Assembly: GCA_021733645.1 (NCBI GenBank)
Contig: JAHREJ010000002.1
Span: 1-64,000, forward strand
Reading direction: 5' to 3'
From: Bacillus subtilis subsp. subtilis
Lineage (GTDB): Bacteria > Pseudomonadota > Gammaproteobacteria > Xanthomonadales > Xanthomonadaceae
Length of the DNA: 64,000 bases
A program made the position numbers and the translations under genes. Shown in pieces: positions 35,042 to 46,700 of this stretch (position 1 is its first letter; each line of letters opens with the position of its first letter). Below the pieces are notes generated by a model. The model ran no database searches and was not told where the DNA came from. It worked only from the letters and a program-made list of their open reading frames with translations.

Positions 35042-35641
35042 ATGTCATCGCCCCTCCCCCCCCAATTGCCCAACGCCCAGCCACCGGTCGACCCGCTGGC
35101 CCCACCGAAATTCCTGTCGCCGATGGTCAAGTCGGTGCTGCTGGTGTGCGTGGTATCCGCGCTGGGTTGGGGGATCGCGGCCCTGGTCGCCGGCCCACTG
35201 TCCATCGCGGCCTGGTTGCAGGACCAGGTGGAGACCGGGGATGTGTCCTGGTTGTCACCGCCCATGCAGTGGCTGGGCGTGCATACGCTGGGCATCAGCG
35301 TGGCCATGCTGCTGACCTGCCTGGTGGGCGTGGTGGCCTGCGTGGGCATGCTGCGCCGCGAAGCGTGGGCGCTGTGGTTGTTCATCGTGCTGCTGGTGGT
35401 GACGGCGCTGTTCAACGTCGTGGCCGCCTGGGTGGTGGACGATGCGTTTGCGCACCTGTCCCAGGCTCTGCTGCGGCATGGCAATGACCCTGACATGCGC
35501 CAACTGCGCAACGACCTGCTCGTGCAGCGCATTTTCATGAGCGGCATGCTGGTGTTGACCGCCCTGGGCTTTGCGGTCCTGCATGGCTGGGTGGCGATGC
35601 GCCTGTTGCGTGCCGACGTGCGCGCCTGGTTCCAGCGCTGA
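35042..35641 (+). CDS. Four-helix membrane protein of unknown function
   Basis: 199 residues. After a proline-rich N-terminus four hydrophobic segments are clear, at roughly 25-50, 78-102, 106-132 and 165-190, with a soluble loop containing an HGNDPDMRQLR segment before the last one. No motif points to a family. It follows the Nudix gene by 30 nt on the same strand and is likely co-transcribed with it. Confidence 0.65.
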   Translation: MSSPLPPQLPNAQPPVDPLAPPKFLSPMVKSVLLVCVVSALGWGIAALVAGPLSIAAWLQDQVETGDVSWLSPPMQWLGVHTLGISVAMLLTCLVGVVACVGMLRREAWALWLFIVLLVVTALFNVVAAWVVDDAFAHLSQALLRHGNDPDMRQLRNDLLVQRIFMSGMLVLTALGFAVLHGWVAMRLLRADVRAWFQR

Positions 35642-35713
35642 CCCACCGGCGTTTCCGTTGCCGGCCCCTGTATCGATGCCGGCGCTTGTCGATGTCCACC
35701 CAAGGATGCTGTT

Positions 35714-38201
<2,488 letters not shown>

Positions 38202-38237
38202 GACACCGCGCCGAGGGCATCCACGCCTGGCCTGGAT

Positions 38238-38714
38238 CTACGTTTTTTTGGGAACGATGGTGATGTGGCCGTTGATTTCCAGCAGCGCGATTTCCACCTC
38301 GCCGATGTCCAGGCAGCCCTGCTGGCGCAACGCGGCGGCGAAGTCTGCCTGGGTGACCATCTCGCGCTTGAGCACCGATGCCAGCAGCTTGCCGTCGCGC
38401 GCGATCAGCACCGGCTCGCCTTCCACCAGGGTTTCGATGCGCCGGCTGCGCGTGCTCAACCAGCCCACGCTGTAGTTGAGCAGGATCAGCGTGGCCGCCA
38501 GCAGCAGGCCGCCGCCGAGCGAGGTGTCCTTGCCCAGCAGCGCGTTCTGCACCGCGTTGCCCAGCAGTACGATCAGCAGCACGTCGAACGGGGTGATCTG
38601 GCCCAGCGCGCGCTTGCCCGACAACCGCACCATGCCCAGCACCAGAACGTACACCACCACCGCGCGCAGGATGAATTCCCACCACGGCATGGCCAACGCA
38701 AACAGATCGCTCAT
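38238..38714 (-). CDS. DUF421 (YetF-like) membrane protein
   Basis: 158 residues. Three membrane helices at about 10-85 are followed by the DUF421 soluble domain (TLVEGEPVLIARDGKLLASVLKRE, cut here), ending in the PKKT tail. Function of the family is unsettled. The start MSDLFAL has GGAG 8 nt upstream. It is convergent with hemF (36-nt gap). Confidence 0.86.
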   Translation of the reverse strand: MSDLFALAMPWWEFILRAVVVYVLVLGMVRLSGKRALGQITPFDVLLIVLLGNAVQNALLGKDTSLGGGLLLAATLILLNYSVGWLSTRSRRIETLVEGEPVLIARDGKLLASVLKREMVTQADFAAALRQQGCLDIGEVEIALLEINGHITIVPKKT

Positions 38715-38903
38715 CGGTGTTCTCCCCGGTCCAGTGCACAGCATGGGCTGCCGGGCCGGTCTGCGGCAATGCGCAACCTGGTTGGCGGCGGTGTCCGGCC
38801 GGGCCACGGCGGTTTCTGCCGGCCCGGAGGGAAAGGTTCTTCTCCCAAGGGAGGGGGCGAGCGCCGCCTTCCAGGCGCCGTGGTTGATGGCGCTCGGCCG
38901 TCT

Positions 38904-39041
38904 GCATAGCGCACCCCGAGCGCCGTCGCGACCGGCAGGCCCCAGGGCAAAGTAAAGGAGGAGGCTGTCGCCGCAGGCGGCGGCCGGGGGACATTTGCCC
39001 AGGGGCCTGCCGGTCGCGACGGCGCTCGGGGTGCGCTATGC
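38904..39041. repeat. Long hairpin element, copy 2 (conserved 42-nt core, locus-specific arms)
   Basis: Arms 38904-38951 and 38994-39041 are 48-bp inverted copies with a single mismatch. The 42-nt core between them starts GTAAAGGAGGA (38952-38962), continues with a 10-bp inner hairpin (38963-38985) with a GCA loop whose only non-Watson-Crick pairs are two G-U wobbles, and ends GGGGGACA (38986-38993). Both single strands are identical to copy 1, while arm sequence is unrelated and the inner stem differs but still pairs. Confidence 0.85.
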
Positions 39042-39095
39042 GGGCGGAAGACCGGCCTTTTCTGCAGGCATCGGTGGTCTGGACACGGGGGCTGC

Positions 39096-39170
39096 GATGC
39101 CCTTGCCGGCGGAGTCAAGCAGGAGGGGGTAGCCGAAGGCCGACGCCGAGGCGTCGCCGGCAAGGGCATC
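39096..39170. repeat. Decayed hairpin element, copy 3
   Basis: Perfect 16-bp inverted arms (39096-39111 and 39155-39170) flank a 43-nt centre that keeps parts of the core: AGTCAAGCAGGAGG in place of AGTAAAGGAGGAGG, and GGCCGACGCCG identical to copy 1. The inner stem is broken at three positions and the G5 tract is lost. It lies 54 nt from copy 2. Confidence 0.65.
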
Positions 39171-39258
39171 ACCGCCCAGCGCTCGGCGCACCTGCCGTCG
39201 CGCCTGCGAAGACAGCAACGCACGGTGTGCTTGCCACGCGGCGGGGAGAAGAGCCAAT

Positions 39259-39300
39259 AAAAAGCCCCGCCGACCAGGGGGAGGTCAGCGGGGCCGGGGA
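39259..39300 (-). terminator. Intrinsic terminator of the sX13-like RNA
   Basis: Minus strand: GCCCCGCTGACC pairs with GGTCGGCGGGGC (one G-U pair) around a C-rich loop, followed by five T residues. It ends the sRNA and would also stop polA read-through. Confidence 0.9.
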
Positions 39301-39380
39301 ACGGGCGCTTGGGGAGGAGCCCCCGTTCCGAGATCTGCTCCAGGGGATGGGAGAGATCCACAACAGGCATTGCGCCTGTC
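39259..39380 (-). ncRNA. sX13: sX13-like small RNA
   Basis: On the minus strand, 3' of polA, about 122 nt. A 5' stem ACAGGC/GCCTGT is followed by three hairpins whose loops are C-rich: the loop with CATCCCC (stem GATCTC/GCAGATC), the loop with CTCCTCCCC (stem GGAACGGG/CCCGTTCC), and the terminator loop with TCCCCC. Xanthomonas sX13 has the same location beside polA, a similar length (about 115 nt) and the same C-rich loops, which bind G-rich motifs near ribosome-binding sites of target mRNAs. The exact 5' end is inferred from the TATAGA box. Confidence 0.8.
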
Positions 39381-39384
39381 GAGG

Positions 39385-39390
39385 TCTATA
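39385..39390 (-). promoter_or_regulatory. -10 box of the sX13-like RNA
   Basis: TATAGA on the minus strand, preceded by TT, 4 nt before the proposed RNA 5' end. The -35 region has no good match. Confidence 0.5.
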
Positions 39391-39521
39391 AAAGCACCCC
39401 GAACATTGATAGTTCGTGAAGGGGCCCAATTAATGAAAGCGCTCTAGGGGAAACATTCATCCGAGAGTCAGATTATCGGCCAGCAATGAACAAATTCAGC
39501 TGTTTCCCTGTGATTCTCGTC

Positions 39522-42293
39522 TCAGTGCGCCTCATCCCAGTTGTCACCAACACCGGCGTCAACGACCAGCGGTACGCGCAACTGAGCTGAAGACGACATC
39601 AGCTCGACCACCTTCAAACGCAAGGTATCGAGAAACGCGCTTTCGGTTTCGAACACCAGTTCATCGTGCACCTGCATGATCATCCGGGCCTGGTCGCCCT
39701 GGCCCTGCAGCCAGTGGTCCACCTTTACCATCGCGCGCTTGATGATGTCCGCCGCGGTGCCCTGCATCGGGGCGTTGATCGCCGCGCGTTCTGCGCCGGC
39801 CCGCAGGCCCTGGTTGCGCGCGTGGATGTCGTTCAGGTACAGCCGGCGGCCTTCCAGGGTTTCCACATAGCCCTGGTCGCGGGCCTGCTGGCGCATGCGC
39901 TCCATGAAGTCGCGCACGCCCGGGTAGCGGCTGAAGTACAGCGCCACGTAATCCTGGGCCTGGCCACGGTCGATGCCCAGGTTGCGGGCCAGCCCGAACG
40001 CGCTCATGCCGTACATCAGGCCGAAGTTGATCGCCTTGGCGGCGCGGCGTTCATTGGGCGTCACCTCGTCCAGCGCGCGTCCGAACACCTCCGCGGCGGT
40101 GGCGCGGTGCACGTCCACGCCCTGCTCGAAGGCGCGCACCAGGCCCGGGTCTTCAGACAGGTGGGCCATGATCCGCAGTTCGATCTGCGAGTAATCGCAG
40201 GCCAGGATCTTGCGCCCGGCCGGGGCGACGAAGGCGCGGCGGATGCGGCGGCCGTCGTCGGTGCGGATCGGGATGTTCTGCAGGTTCGGGTCCGAGGAAG
40301 ACAGCCGGCCGGTGGCCGCGCCGGACTGGTGGTAGCTGGTGTGGACCCGCCCGGTGTCGGGGTTGACCATCTCCGGCAGCTTGTCGGTGTAGGTGCTGCG
40401 CAGCTTGGCCAGCCCGCGGTACTCCAGGATCACCCGCGGCAGCTCGTGCTGCTCGGCGATGGCCTCCAGCGCCTCTTCATTGGTGCTGGGCTGGCCCTTG
40501 GGGGTCTTCACCAGCGCCGGCAGCTTCAGCTCGTCGAACAACACGGCCTGCAGCTGCTTGGGCGAATCCAGGTTGAAGGTGTGCCCGGCCAGCTCGGTGG
40601 CCTTCTGCTGGGCGGCCAGCATGCGCACGCTCAGGTCCTGGCTCTGGCGGCGCAGTTCGGCCATGTCGATGTGCACGCCGTTGGCCTCGATCCGCGCCAG
40701 CACCGGTACCAGCGGCATTTCGATGTCGCGGTACACGCCCTCCAGCGACGGCACGGCCAGCAGCTGCGGCTGCAGCACGCGGTGCAGGCGCAGGGTGATG
40801 TCGGCGTCTTCGGCGGCATAGCGGCCGGCCTCGTCCAGGCCCACCTGCGAGAACGGGATCTGCTTGGCGCCCTTGCCGGCCACGTCCTCGAACTTGATGG
40901 TGGTGTAGCCCAGGTAGCGCATCGCCAGCGAGTCCATGTCGTGGCGGGTGGCGGTGGAATTGAGCACGAAGCTCTCGAGCATGGTGTCGTCGTGGTAGCC
41001 CTGCACGTTCACCCCATGCCGGCGCAGCACGTGCAGGTCGTACTTGCCGTGCTGGCCGAGCTTCTTCCTGGCGGGGTTTTCCAGCACCGGGCGCAGCGCG
41101 TCCAGCACCTGTGCGGCCGGCAGCTGGGCCGGCGCGCCGGGGTAGTTGTGGCCCACCGGGATGTAGGCGGCCTTGCCCGGTTCCACGGCCAGGCTGATAC
41201 CCACCAGGTTGGCCCGCATCGCATCGAGCGCATCGGTTTCGGTATCGAAGGCGATCAGCTCGGCCGCTTCGGCGCGCTGTACCCAGGCGGTGAGCTGTTC
41301 GGTGGTGAGCACCGTTTCGTAGTCGCCCGGGGCCGACAGCGCCGGGTCGAGCGCGGTATCCGGTTCGGCCGGGGCGCTGCGGGCGAAGCCGGCCGCGGTG
41401 CCGCGCAGGCTCACCGGGGCGTCGCTGGCGGCCACGGCGGCGGCGGCCGGGCCACCCAGCTCCTTCAGCGCCTGGGTGAAGCCATAGCGCAGGTACAGTT
41501 CGCCCAGGGTGGGCAGGTCGGGGTCGCGCAGGGCCAGTGTGCGCGGGCTGGCGTCCAGCGGCACGTTGGTGCGGATGGTGACCAGTTCGCGGTTGAGCGG
41601 CAGGCGCTCCAGCGCGGCGCGCAGGTTCTCGCCGATCTTGCCCTTCATGCCGGGCGCAGCGGCCATCACCCCGTCCAGGTGCTGGTACTCGGCCAGCCAC
41701 TTGGCCGCGGTCTTGGGGCCGCACTTGTCCACGCCGGGTACGTTGTCCACGGTGTCGCCCATCAGCGCCAGCAGGTCGACGATCTGGTCGGCGCGCACGC
41801 CGAACTTCGCCATCACCGCCGCATCCGAATCCATGCGGCTGCCGGTCATGGTGTTGACCAGTTCGATGCCCGGGCGCACCAGCTGCGCAAAGTCCTTGTC
41901 GCCGGTGGAGATGGTGACGTGCAGGCCGTCCTGCTGGGCCTGCAGGGCCAGCGTGCCGATCACATCGTCCGCTTCCACGCCGGGGATGCGCAGGATGCTC
42001 AGGCCCAGCGCCTCGACGATGCGGCACATCGGCTCCACCTGCGGGCGCAGGTCGTCGGGCATGGGCGGGCGGTTGGCCTTGTAGTCGGCGTACAGGTCGT
42101 CGCGGAAGGTCTTGCCGGGCGCATCGACCACGAACGCCACGTATTCCGGGCGCTCCTTCAAGGTGGCGCGCAGCATGTTGACCACGCCGAACAGCGCGCC
42201 GGTGGGTTCACCGTGGGCGTTGGTCAGCGGCGGAAGCGCGTGGAACGCGCGGTACAGGTAACTGGACCCGTCAATCAGGACTAATCGGCTCAT
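39522..42293 (-). CDS. polA: DNA polymerase I
   Basis: 923 residues with all three domains: an N-terminal 5'-3' exonuclease (about 1-290; YRAFHALPPL, PGVEADDVIGTLA), a 3'-5' exonuclease (about 325-515) that keeps the metal-binding DTE in AFDTETD, so proofreading is probably active, and the polymerase domain with motif A (DYSQIELRIMAH), motif B (RRAAKAINFGLMYG) and motif C (VHDELVFE). It fills gaps in repair and removes RNA primers. Its -10-like TAGAAT lies only 6 nt before the ATG, so the transcript may be leaderless. It is divergent from the DUF2782 lipoprotein gene. Confidence 0.97.
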   Translation of the reverse strand: MSRLVLIDGSSYLYRAFHALPPLTNAHGEPTGALFGVVNMLRATLKERPEYVAFVVDAPGKTFRDDLYADYKANRPPMPDDLRPQVEPMCRIVEALGLSILRIPGVEADDVIGTLALQAQQDGLHVTISTGDKDFAQLVRPGIELVNTMTGSRMDSDAAVMAKFGVRADQIVDLLALMGDTVDNVPGVDKCGPKTAAKWLAEYQHLDGVMAAAPGMKGKIGENLRAALERLPLNRELVTIRTNVPLDASPRTLALRDPDLPTLGELYLRYGFTQALKELGGPAAAAVAASDAPVSLRGTAAGFARSAPAEPDTALDPALSAPGDYETVLTTEQLTAWVQRAEAAELIAFDTETDALDAMRANLVGISLAVEPGKAAYIPVGHNYPGAPAQLPAAQVLDALRPVLENPARKKLGQHGKYDLHVLRRHGVNVQGYHDDTMLESFVLNSTATRHDMDSLAMRYLGYTTIKFEDVAGKGAKQIPFSQVGLDEAGRYAAEDADITLRLHRVLQPQLLAVPSLEGVYRDIEMPLVPVLARIEANGVHIDMAELRRQSQDLSVRMLAAQQKATELAGHTFNLDSPKQLQAVLFDELKLPALVKTPKGQPSTNEEALEAIAEQHELPRVILEYRGLAKLRSTYTDKLPEMVNPDTGRVHTSYHQSGAATGRLSSSDPNLQNIPIRTDDGRRIRRAFVAPAGRKILACDYSQIELRIMAHLSEDPGLVRAFEQGVDVHRATAAEVFGRALDEVTPNERRAAKAINFGLMYGMSAFGLARNLGIDRGQAQDYVALYFSRYPGVRDFMERMRQQARDQGYVETLEGRRLYLNDIHARNQGLRAGAERAAINAPMQGTAADIIKRAMVKVDHWLQGQGDQARMIMQVHDELVFETESAFLDTLRLKVVELMSSSAQLRVPLVVDAGVGDNWDEAH

Positions 42294-42299
42294 GCGACG

Positions 42300-42305
42300 A
42301 TTCTA
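42300..42305 (-). promoter_or_regulatory. Candidate -10 of polA giving a leaderless mRNA
   Basis: TAGAAT on the minus strand ends 6 nt before the polA ATG; start of transcription would fall on the A of the start codon. No Shine-Dalgarno lies in those 6 nt. Confidence 0.45.
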
Positions 42306-42353
42306 CGCGCCCGCCCCGGCTCACCCCAGCCGCGTCGCTCACCACGCGTGGGG

Positions 42354-42359
42354 CATAAT
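42354..42359 (+). promoter_or_regulatory. Candidate -10 of the DUF2782 lipoprotein gene
   Basis: CATAAT, about 30 nt upstream of the ATG at 42390; AGGA lies 9 nt before the start codon. The -35 match is weak. Confidence 0.4.
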
Positions 42360-42389
42360 CAGGCTTCACTTGTACAAGGACCTCGGCCC

Positions 42390-42674
42390 ATGAAGACCCT
42401 GTTGCTGGTTGGCCTGCTCGCGCTGGCCGGTTGCGCCACCACCGGTGGTGGCGGCACGCCCCCGGTCGATGTCACCGGTGCCGATGTGTCCAGCAAGACC
42501 CTGGCCAACGGCGATACACTGCAGGAGTACCGGGTGGGTGGCCAGCTGCGGATGGTCAAGGTGACCCCGGCGCAGGGCCCGGCGTACTACATGTATGACC
42601 GCAACGGCGATGGGCGCATGGACAGCGACAAGGACGGCGTGTCGCCGGTGTACTGGAAGCTCTACAGCTGGTAA
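42390..42674 (+). CDS. Small DUF2782-like lipoprotein
   Basis: 94 residues with a lipoprotein signal (LLALAGC, Cys15), so anchored in an outer or inner membrane leaflet. The mature part (DTLQEYRVGGQLRMVKVTP, MYDRNGDGRMD) matches the DUF2782 family commonly found next to polA in gamma-proteobacteria. The DRNGDGRMDSDKDG stretch resembles a Ca2+-binding loop; whether it binds metal is unknown. Confidence 0.85.
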   Translation: MKTLLLVGLLALAGCATTGGGGTPPVDVTGADVSSKTLANGDTLQEYRVGGQLRMVKVTPAQGPAYYMYDRNGDGRMDSDKDGVSPVYWKLYSW

Positions 42675-42684
42675 GCGCGCTGCC

Positions 42685-43740
42685 TCAGTCGCCCTCGGGG
42701 CGGCCCACCACCCGCTCCAGCTCGTCGATGCCGCCCGGCGCCAGGTCGCGCAGCAGGGCCAGGAAATCGCCGCCCACCAGCCGGCGTGCGCGCTGCAGCA
42801 GCAGTGGCACCGGGCTGGACGGTTCGCAGCGCGCGTAATACGCGCAGATGTCATCCAGGCGGCGGCGCACGTCGTCGGGGCTCTCGATCCGCCCGGCGGC
42901 GGTGGCCACTACCGCCGCCGCTGCGTTGCCCGGCTCTGCCGGCGTCACGGCAACCTCGTCGACCGGCACGCCGCTGCGCGCACGCCAACGCGGCTGCAGG
43001 TAGCGGTCCAGCGCGGCCAGGTCGTCCAGCAGGAGTTTCAGGTCCGGCGCCTGCACCCCCAGCCGTTCGCCCAGCAGCTGGTCGATGCTGCGCGCAGCCT
43101 GCAGCGCCTCGCCGATGGCCTGCGCGCTGCCTGCCAGCTGTTCTTCGGCGCAATCCAGGCAGCAGGCGTCGATGTCGGCCAGGCTGGGCAGCAGGTCGCC
43201 CCCGTCCGATGGCTTCACGGTGCCGTCGGCCAGGCGCAGGTCGCGCAGGGCGAACCGGCCCAGCCGCGGCGACTGCACGAACGGCAGCGTGCGCAGGCGG
43301 CCCAGCGCACCCAGCGGGTCGGCCAGCGCCAGCACCGCATTCACCCGCGCGGTGGGATCGTCGTCGTCGTCGGCATCCAGCTGCGGGTGCAGGTGGGCCC
43401 AGTGGCTGTCCAGCAACCCATGCACCAGCTGCAGCCCGTCGGCCCAGCCGCGCAGGCCGTGCAGGCCGCTCCACGCACTGGCCAGGTGGGCAGCCACGCG
43501 CAGGTCGCGGGTGCGCTGCAGCAGTGCCAGGGCCTGGTCGCGCACCCGTTCCCAGTCCGGTTCCTCGGCGGCCAGCACGCTGTCGCCAACCACCCGCTCG
43601 GCCCGCACCGCGCCGGCCTGGTCCAGCGCCAGGAAGGCCGGGTCGTATTCCAGGTTGTCGCCACAGGGCGCGTCACCGGGCAACGCGGCGCTCAGGCGGT
43701 CCAGCACGTCAGGGGTGTCCATCAGCGTCTCCGCGAACAA
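42685..43740 (-). CDS. tssA: Type VI secretion protein TssA
   Basis: 351 residues with the ImpA N-terminal domain (about 15-130; PCGDNLEYDPAFLALDQ, PDWERVRDQALALLQRTRDL). TssA caps or guides the growing sheath and baseplate of the T6SS. The C-terminal region (SPVPLLLQRARRLVGGDFLALL) matches the short TssA type. It starts only 6 nt after the stop of the giant adhesin gene, so it is read from the same transcript as the two-partner secretion pair; a start at the second Met (43722) is also possible. Confidence 0.88.
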   Translation of the reverse strand: MFAETLMDTPDVLDRLSAALPGDAPCGDNLEYDPAFLALDQAGAVRAERVVGDSVLAAEEPDWERVRDQALALLQRTRDLRVAAHLASAWSGLHGLRGWADGLQLVHGLLDSHWAHLHPQLDADDDDDPTARVNAVLALADPLGALGRLRTLPFVQSPRLGRFALRDLRLADGTVKPSDGGDLLPSLADIDACCLDCAEEQLAGSAQAIGEALQAARSIDQLLGERLGVQAPDLKLLLDDLAALDRYLQPRWRARSGVPVDEVAVTPAEPGNAAAAVVATAAGRIESPDDVRRRLDDICAYYARCEPSSPVPLLLQRARRLVGGDFLALLRDLAPGGIDELERVVGRPEGD

Positions 43741-43746
43741 GGGGGG

Positions 43747-46700
43747 TCATTGGCTGCATTCGGCGTCGGGGTCGCCGCTGTCGCAGGTCGGGGCCTGCCC
43801 GGCCGGCAGGCGGATGCCAGGCTGCACCACGCCGAACGCGCGGTAGGTGGCATTCAACGCGCCCATGTCCACGTAAGCCACGCGGGTGAGCACGCCGCTC
43901 TGCGCGCGTGAGGCCAGGATGGCGGTGGGGATGTTGAGCGCGCCACCGATCATCAGCGGCACGCCCTGTGGGTCGATCGCGTAGAAGTACGCCGGCGGCC
44001 GGCCAACGAAATCGATCACGTGCCGGGGCGCGGCGCTGGTCAGGTAGATCGGCGCATCCGAAGTGCCGATGCCGCTGCTGGACCACCAGTGGCTGGTGCC
44101 GGCCAGTACCGGGGTGGCGCCCGCCTGGCGCAGGTCGCCGCCATCGACCTTCAGGAAGAACGCCGCCATGCCGGCGTCAACGCTGTAGGCGCTGCCGTTG
44201 AGCGAGCCCAGGGTGAGCGTGCGCGCGTTGGTCAGGCTGAAACCGGCCTGCGACTGGAAATCGCCAAGCGTGCCGATCTGGTTGGCCACGAAGCGGTCGG
44301 CCTCGCCCAACCGGGTGGGCCCGGCGGCACGGCCGCTGAGGGTATCGGCGACCAGGCGCCCGCCGTTGCCGGCGGTGATGGCCCCGGCCGACACCAGGCG
44401 GACATCGCCGGCCTGCACGCTGGCATCGATCAGCAGATCGCCGCCGCGCGTCTCCAGCTGCGCACGGCGGCCGCCCTGCACGTTGCCCACCACCTGCAGC
44501 CCGCCCTCGGTGGCCAGCGACAGGCCGTCAGCACTGAAATCGCCGAGCTGCGCGATCCGGTTGGCACCGGTGAGCTGCGCCGCCCCCACCGCGCGACCCT
44601 GCAGCCGCGCGGCACTGAGCACGCCGCCGGTCTGGGTGATGGCAGCGCCGCTGACCAGCGCCAGGGTGCCGGCGGCCTGCACGTCATGGCCCAGCTGCAG
44701 GCCCTGCCGGCCGCTCAGGCTGACATTGCCGCCGCGCAGCGCCGCGCGGGTCTGCAGTTGGCCGCCCGACGCCAGCAGCAGGTCCGCGCCACCGGTGTCG
44801 ATGGCGGTCTCCGGCAGCACCAGGGTGCCGCCGGCCTGCAGCTGCACCGCGCCGCCGGCCGCGGCCGGCCCCGGGCCCGCCCCGGCACTGTTGTCCAGCC
44901 GGGCGATGCGCAGGTCGCCGGCGCTGGTGAGGGCGATGCCGTTGCCGGCCACGTCCACCGTGCCGCCGAAGCGATTGTCGCCGTTGGTCAGCACCACGCT
45001 GCCGCGGCTGCCCAGGCGGGTGTCGCCCGCCACGTTGAGCGCACCGTGCTGGGTGATGCCGCGGCTGCCATCCACCTGCAGGTGGCCACCCACGTCGGTT
45101 TGACCCAGATCGACCTGCGCGGCGCTGAGGCGTGCGTCGCCGGCGATGCTGGCCTGCGCCAGGGTCAGCGCGTCGCCGCTGCTGGCCTGCAGCGTGCCGG
45201 CATTCACCTGCGCCAGCCGCAGCGCGCCATCGCTGGCCAGCGTGACCTGCCGGCCCTGCAGGGCCAGCGCCCCGCCAAACCGGTTGTCACGCAGGTCCAG
45301 GGTGATATCGCCCGCGGCCTGCATGCCGCTGTCGCCGGCCACCCGCACCGCGCCGCCCTGGGTGATGCTGCCGGTACTGGTCAACCGCAGGGTACCGGTG
45401 GCCGTGACGTCGCCCAGCTGCAGCGCACCGCCGGCCACGCCGATATCGCCGCCGGCCAGTGTCAGCGCACCACCGAATGCATTGCCGGCCGCTTCCAGTG
45501 CGATGCGGCCGCTGCCGGCGGCCACGGTGGTGGCCCCGCCCACCTGCAGGCGCCCCGCGGTCTGCACGATGTCGGCGTTCGTACTGGACAACAGCAGACG
45601 GTCAGCGGCACTGACATCCCCGCCGAAGACCACCCCGTCGCGGCCGGCAAGGGTCACGCGGCCGCCGGACAGCGCCGCGTTGGTGCGCAGCTGGCCACCG
45701 TTGGCCGCCAGCAGCAGGTCGGCGCGACCGGTGTTGATGGGGTCGGCGCCCAGCTGCAGGTTGCCGCCAGCCACCAGCACAACACCGCCATCGCTGCCGT
45801 TGCGCAGGCGTTCGACGTCCAGGTCGCCGGCCGCGCGCAGGCCGATGGCCTGGCCCTGTACGGCAACCGGGCCGCCGAAGCGGTTGCCCGCCTCGTTCAG
45901 TGCCACCTCGTCCAGCGCGGCGATGTCGCTGCGCCCGCCCACCCACAGCGCTGCGCGTTGGCCGATGCCGCCGCCGTGCGCGGTGGCGCTGAAATCGCCG
46001 GTGGCGCGCACCTCATCCAGCAGCAGGTCGTCCGCGCTGGCGATATGTACCTGGCGGCCCTGCAGCGCCACCCCGCCGCCAAAGCGGTTGCCGGGGTTGT
46101 CCAGGCGCACATCGCCCTGGGCGCTGAAGCGGCTGTCGGCCCCGACGCGGACCGCACCGGACTGGGTAATGCCCGCGCTGCTGTCCACCTGCAGGCCGGC
46201 ATCCACCCCCACCGTGCCCAGGTGCACGCCATTGCCGGCCAGCGTTGCCGCGCCACGCGCGTTGAGCTGGGCGATATCCAGGGCGTCGCCGGTACGCAGG
46301 GTGAGGTGGTTGCCATCGGCCTGCAGGCGCGCGCCCCACACGTTGTCGGTGCGGTCCAGGGTGATGTCGTCGCGTGCGCTGAACCGGCTGTCGTCACCGG
46401 CCACCACTGCGCCGCGCTGGGTGATGCCACCCTGCACGGCCGTGGCATGCAGCGCGCCACCCACCTGTACCGGGCCCAGCAGCACGCTGGCCCCCTGCAC
46501 GCTTGCGTTGCCGTCGACGTGGGCGTTGTCCAACGACAGCGCGCCATCGGTGCGGGCGGTGAGGCCCAGGGCGGTGACCGCACCCAGTTCCAGATCCGCT
46601 GCGGAGACGATCTGCACCTGTTCGCCAGACAGGGCAACCTGGCCACCGAAGCGGTTGGCCGCGTTGTCCAGGGTGAGGTCGCCAGCGGCGTTGAAGGCCG

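Larger units (their letters stand above)
38715..39521. other. polA-DUF421 intergenic region: sRNA and two hairpin elements
   Basis: 807 bases with no supported protein gene. It contains hairpin element copy 2 (38904-39041), the decayed copy 3 (39096-39170), the sX13-like RNA (39259-39380) with its terminator, and AT-richer sequence between the sRNA promoter and the polA stop. Frames that cross the palindromes are mirrored artefacts. Confidence 0.7.

Noticed and set aside
39169..39429. Small minus-strand open frame over the sX13-like RNA
   Set aside because: It lacks the window's third-position bias and is overlapped by an RNA with clear hairpins, terminator and promoter.
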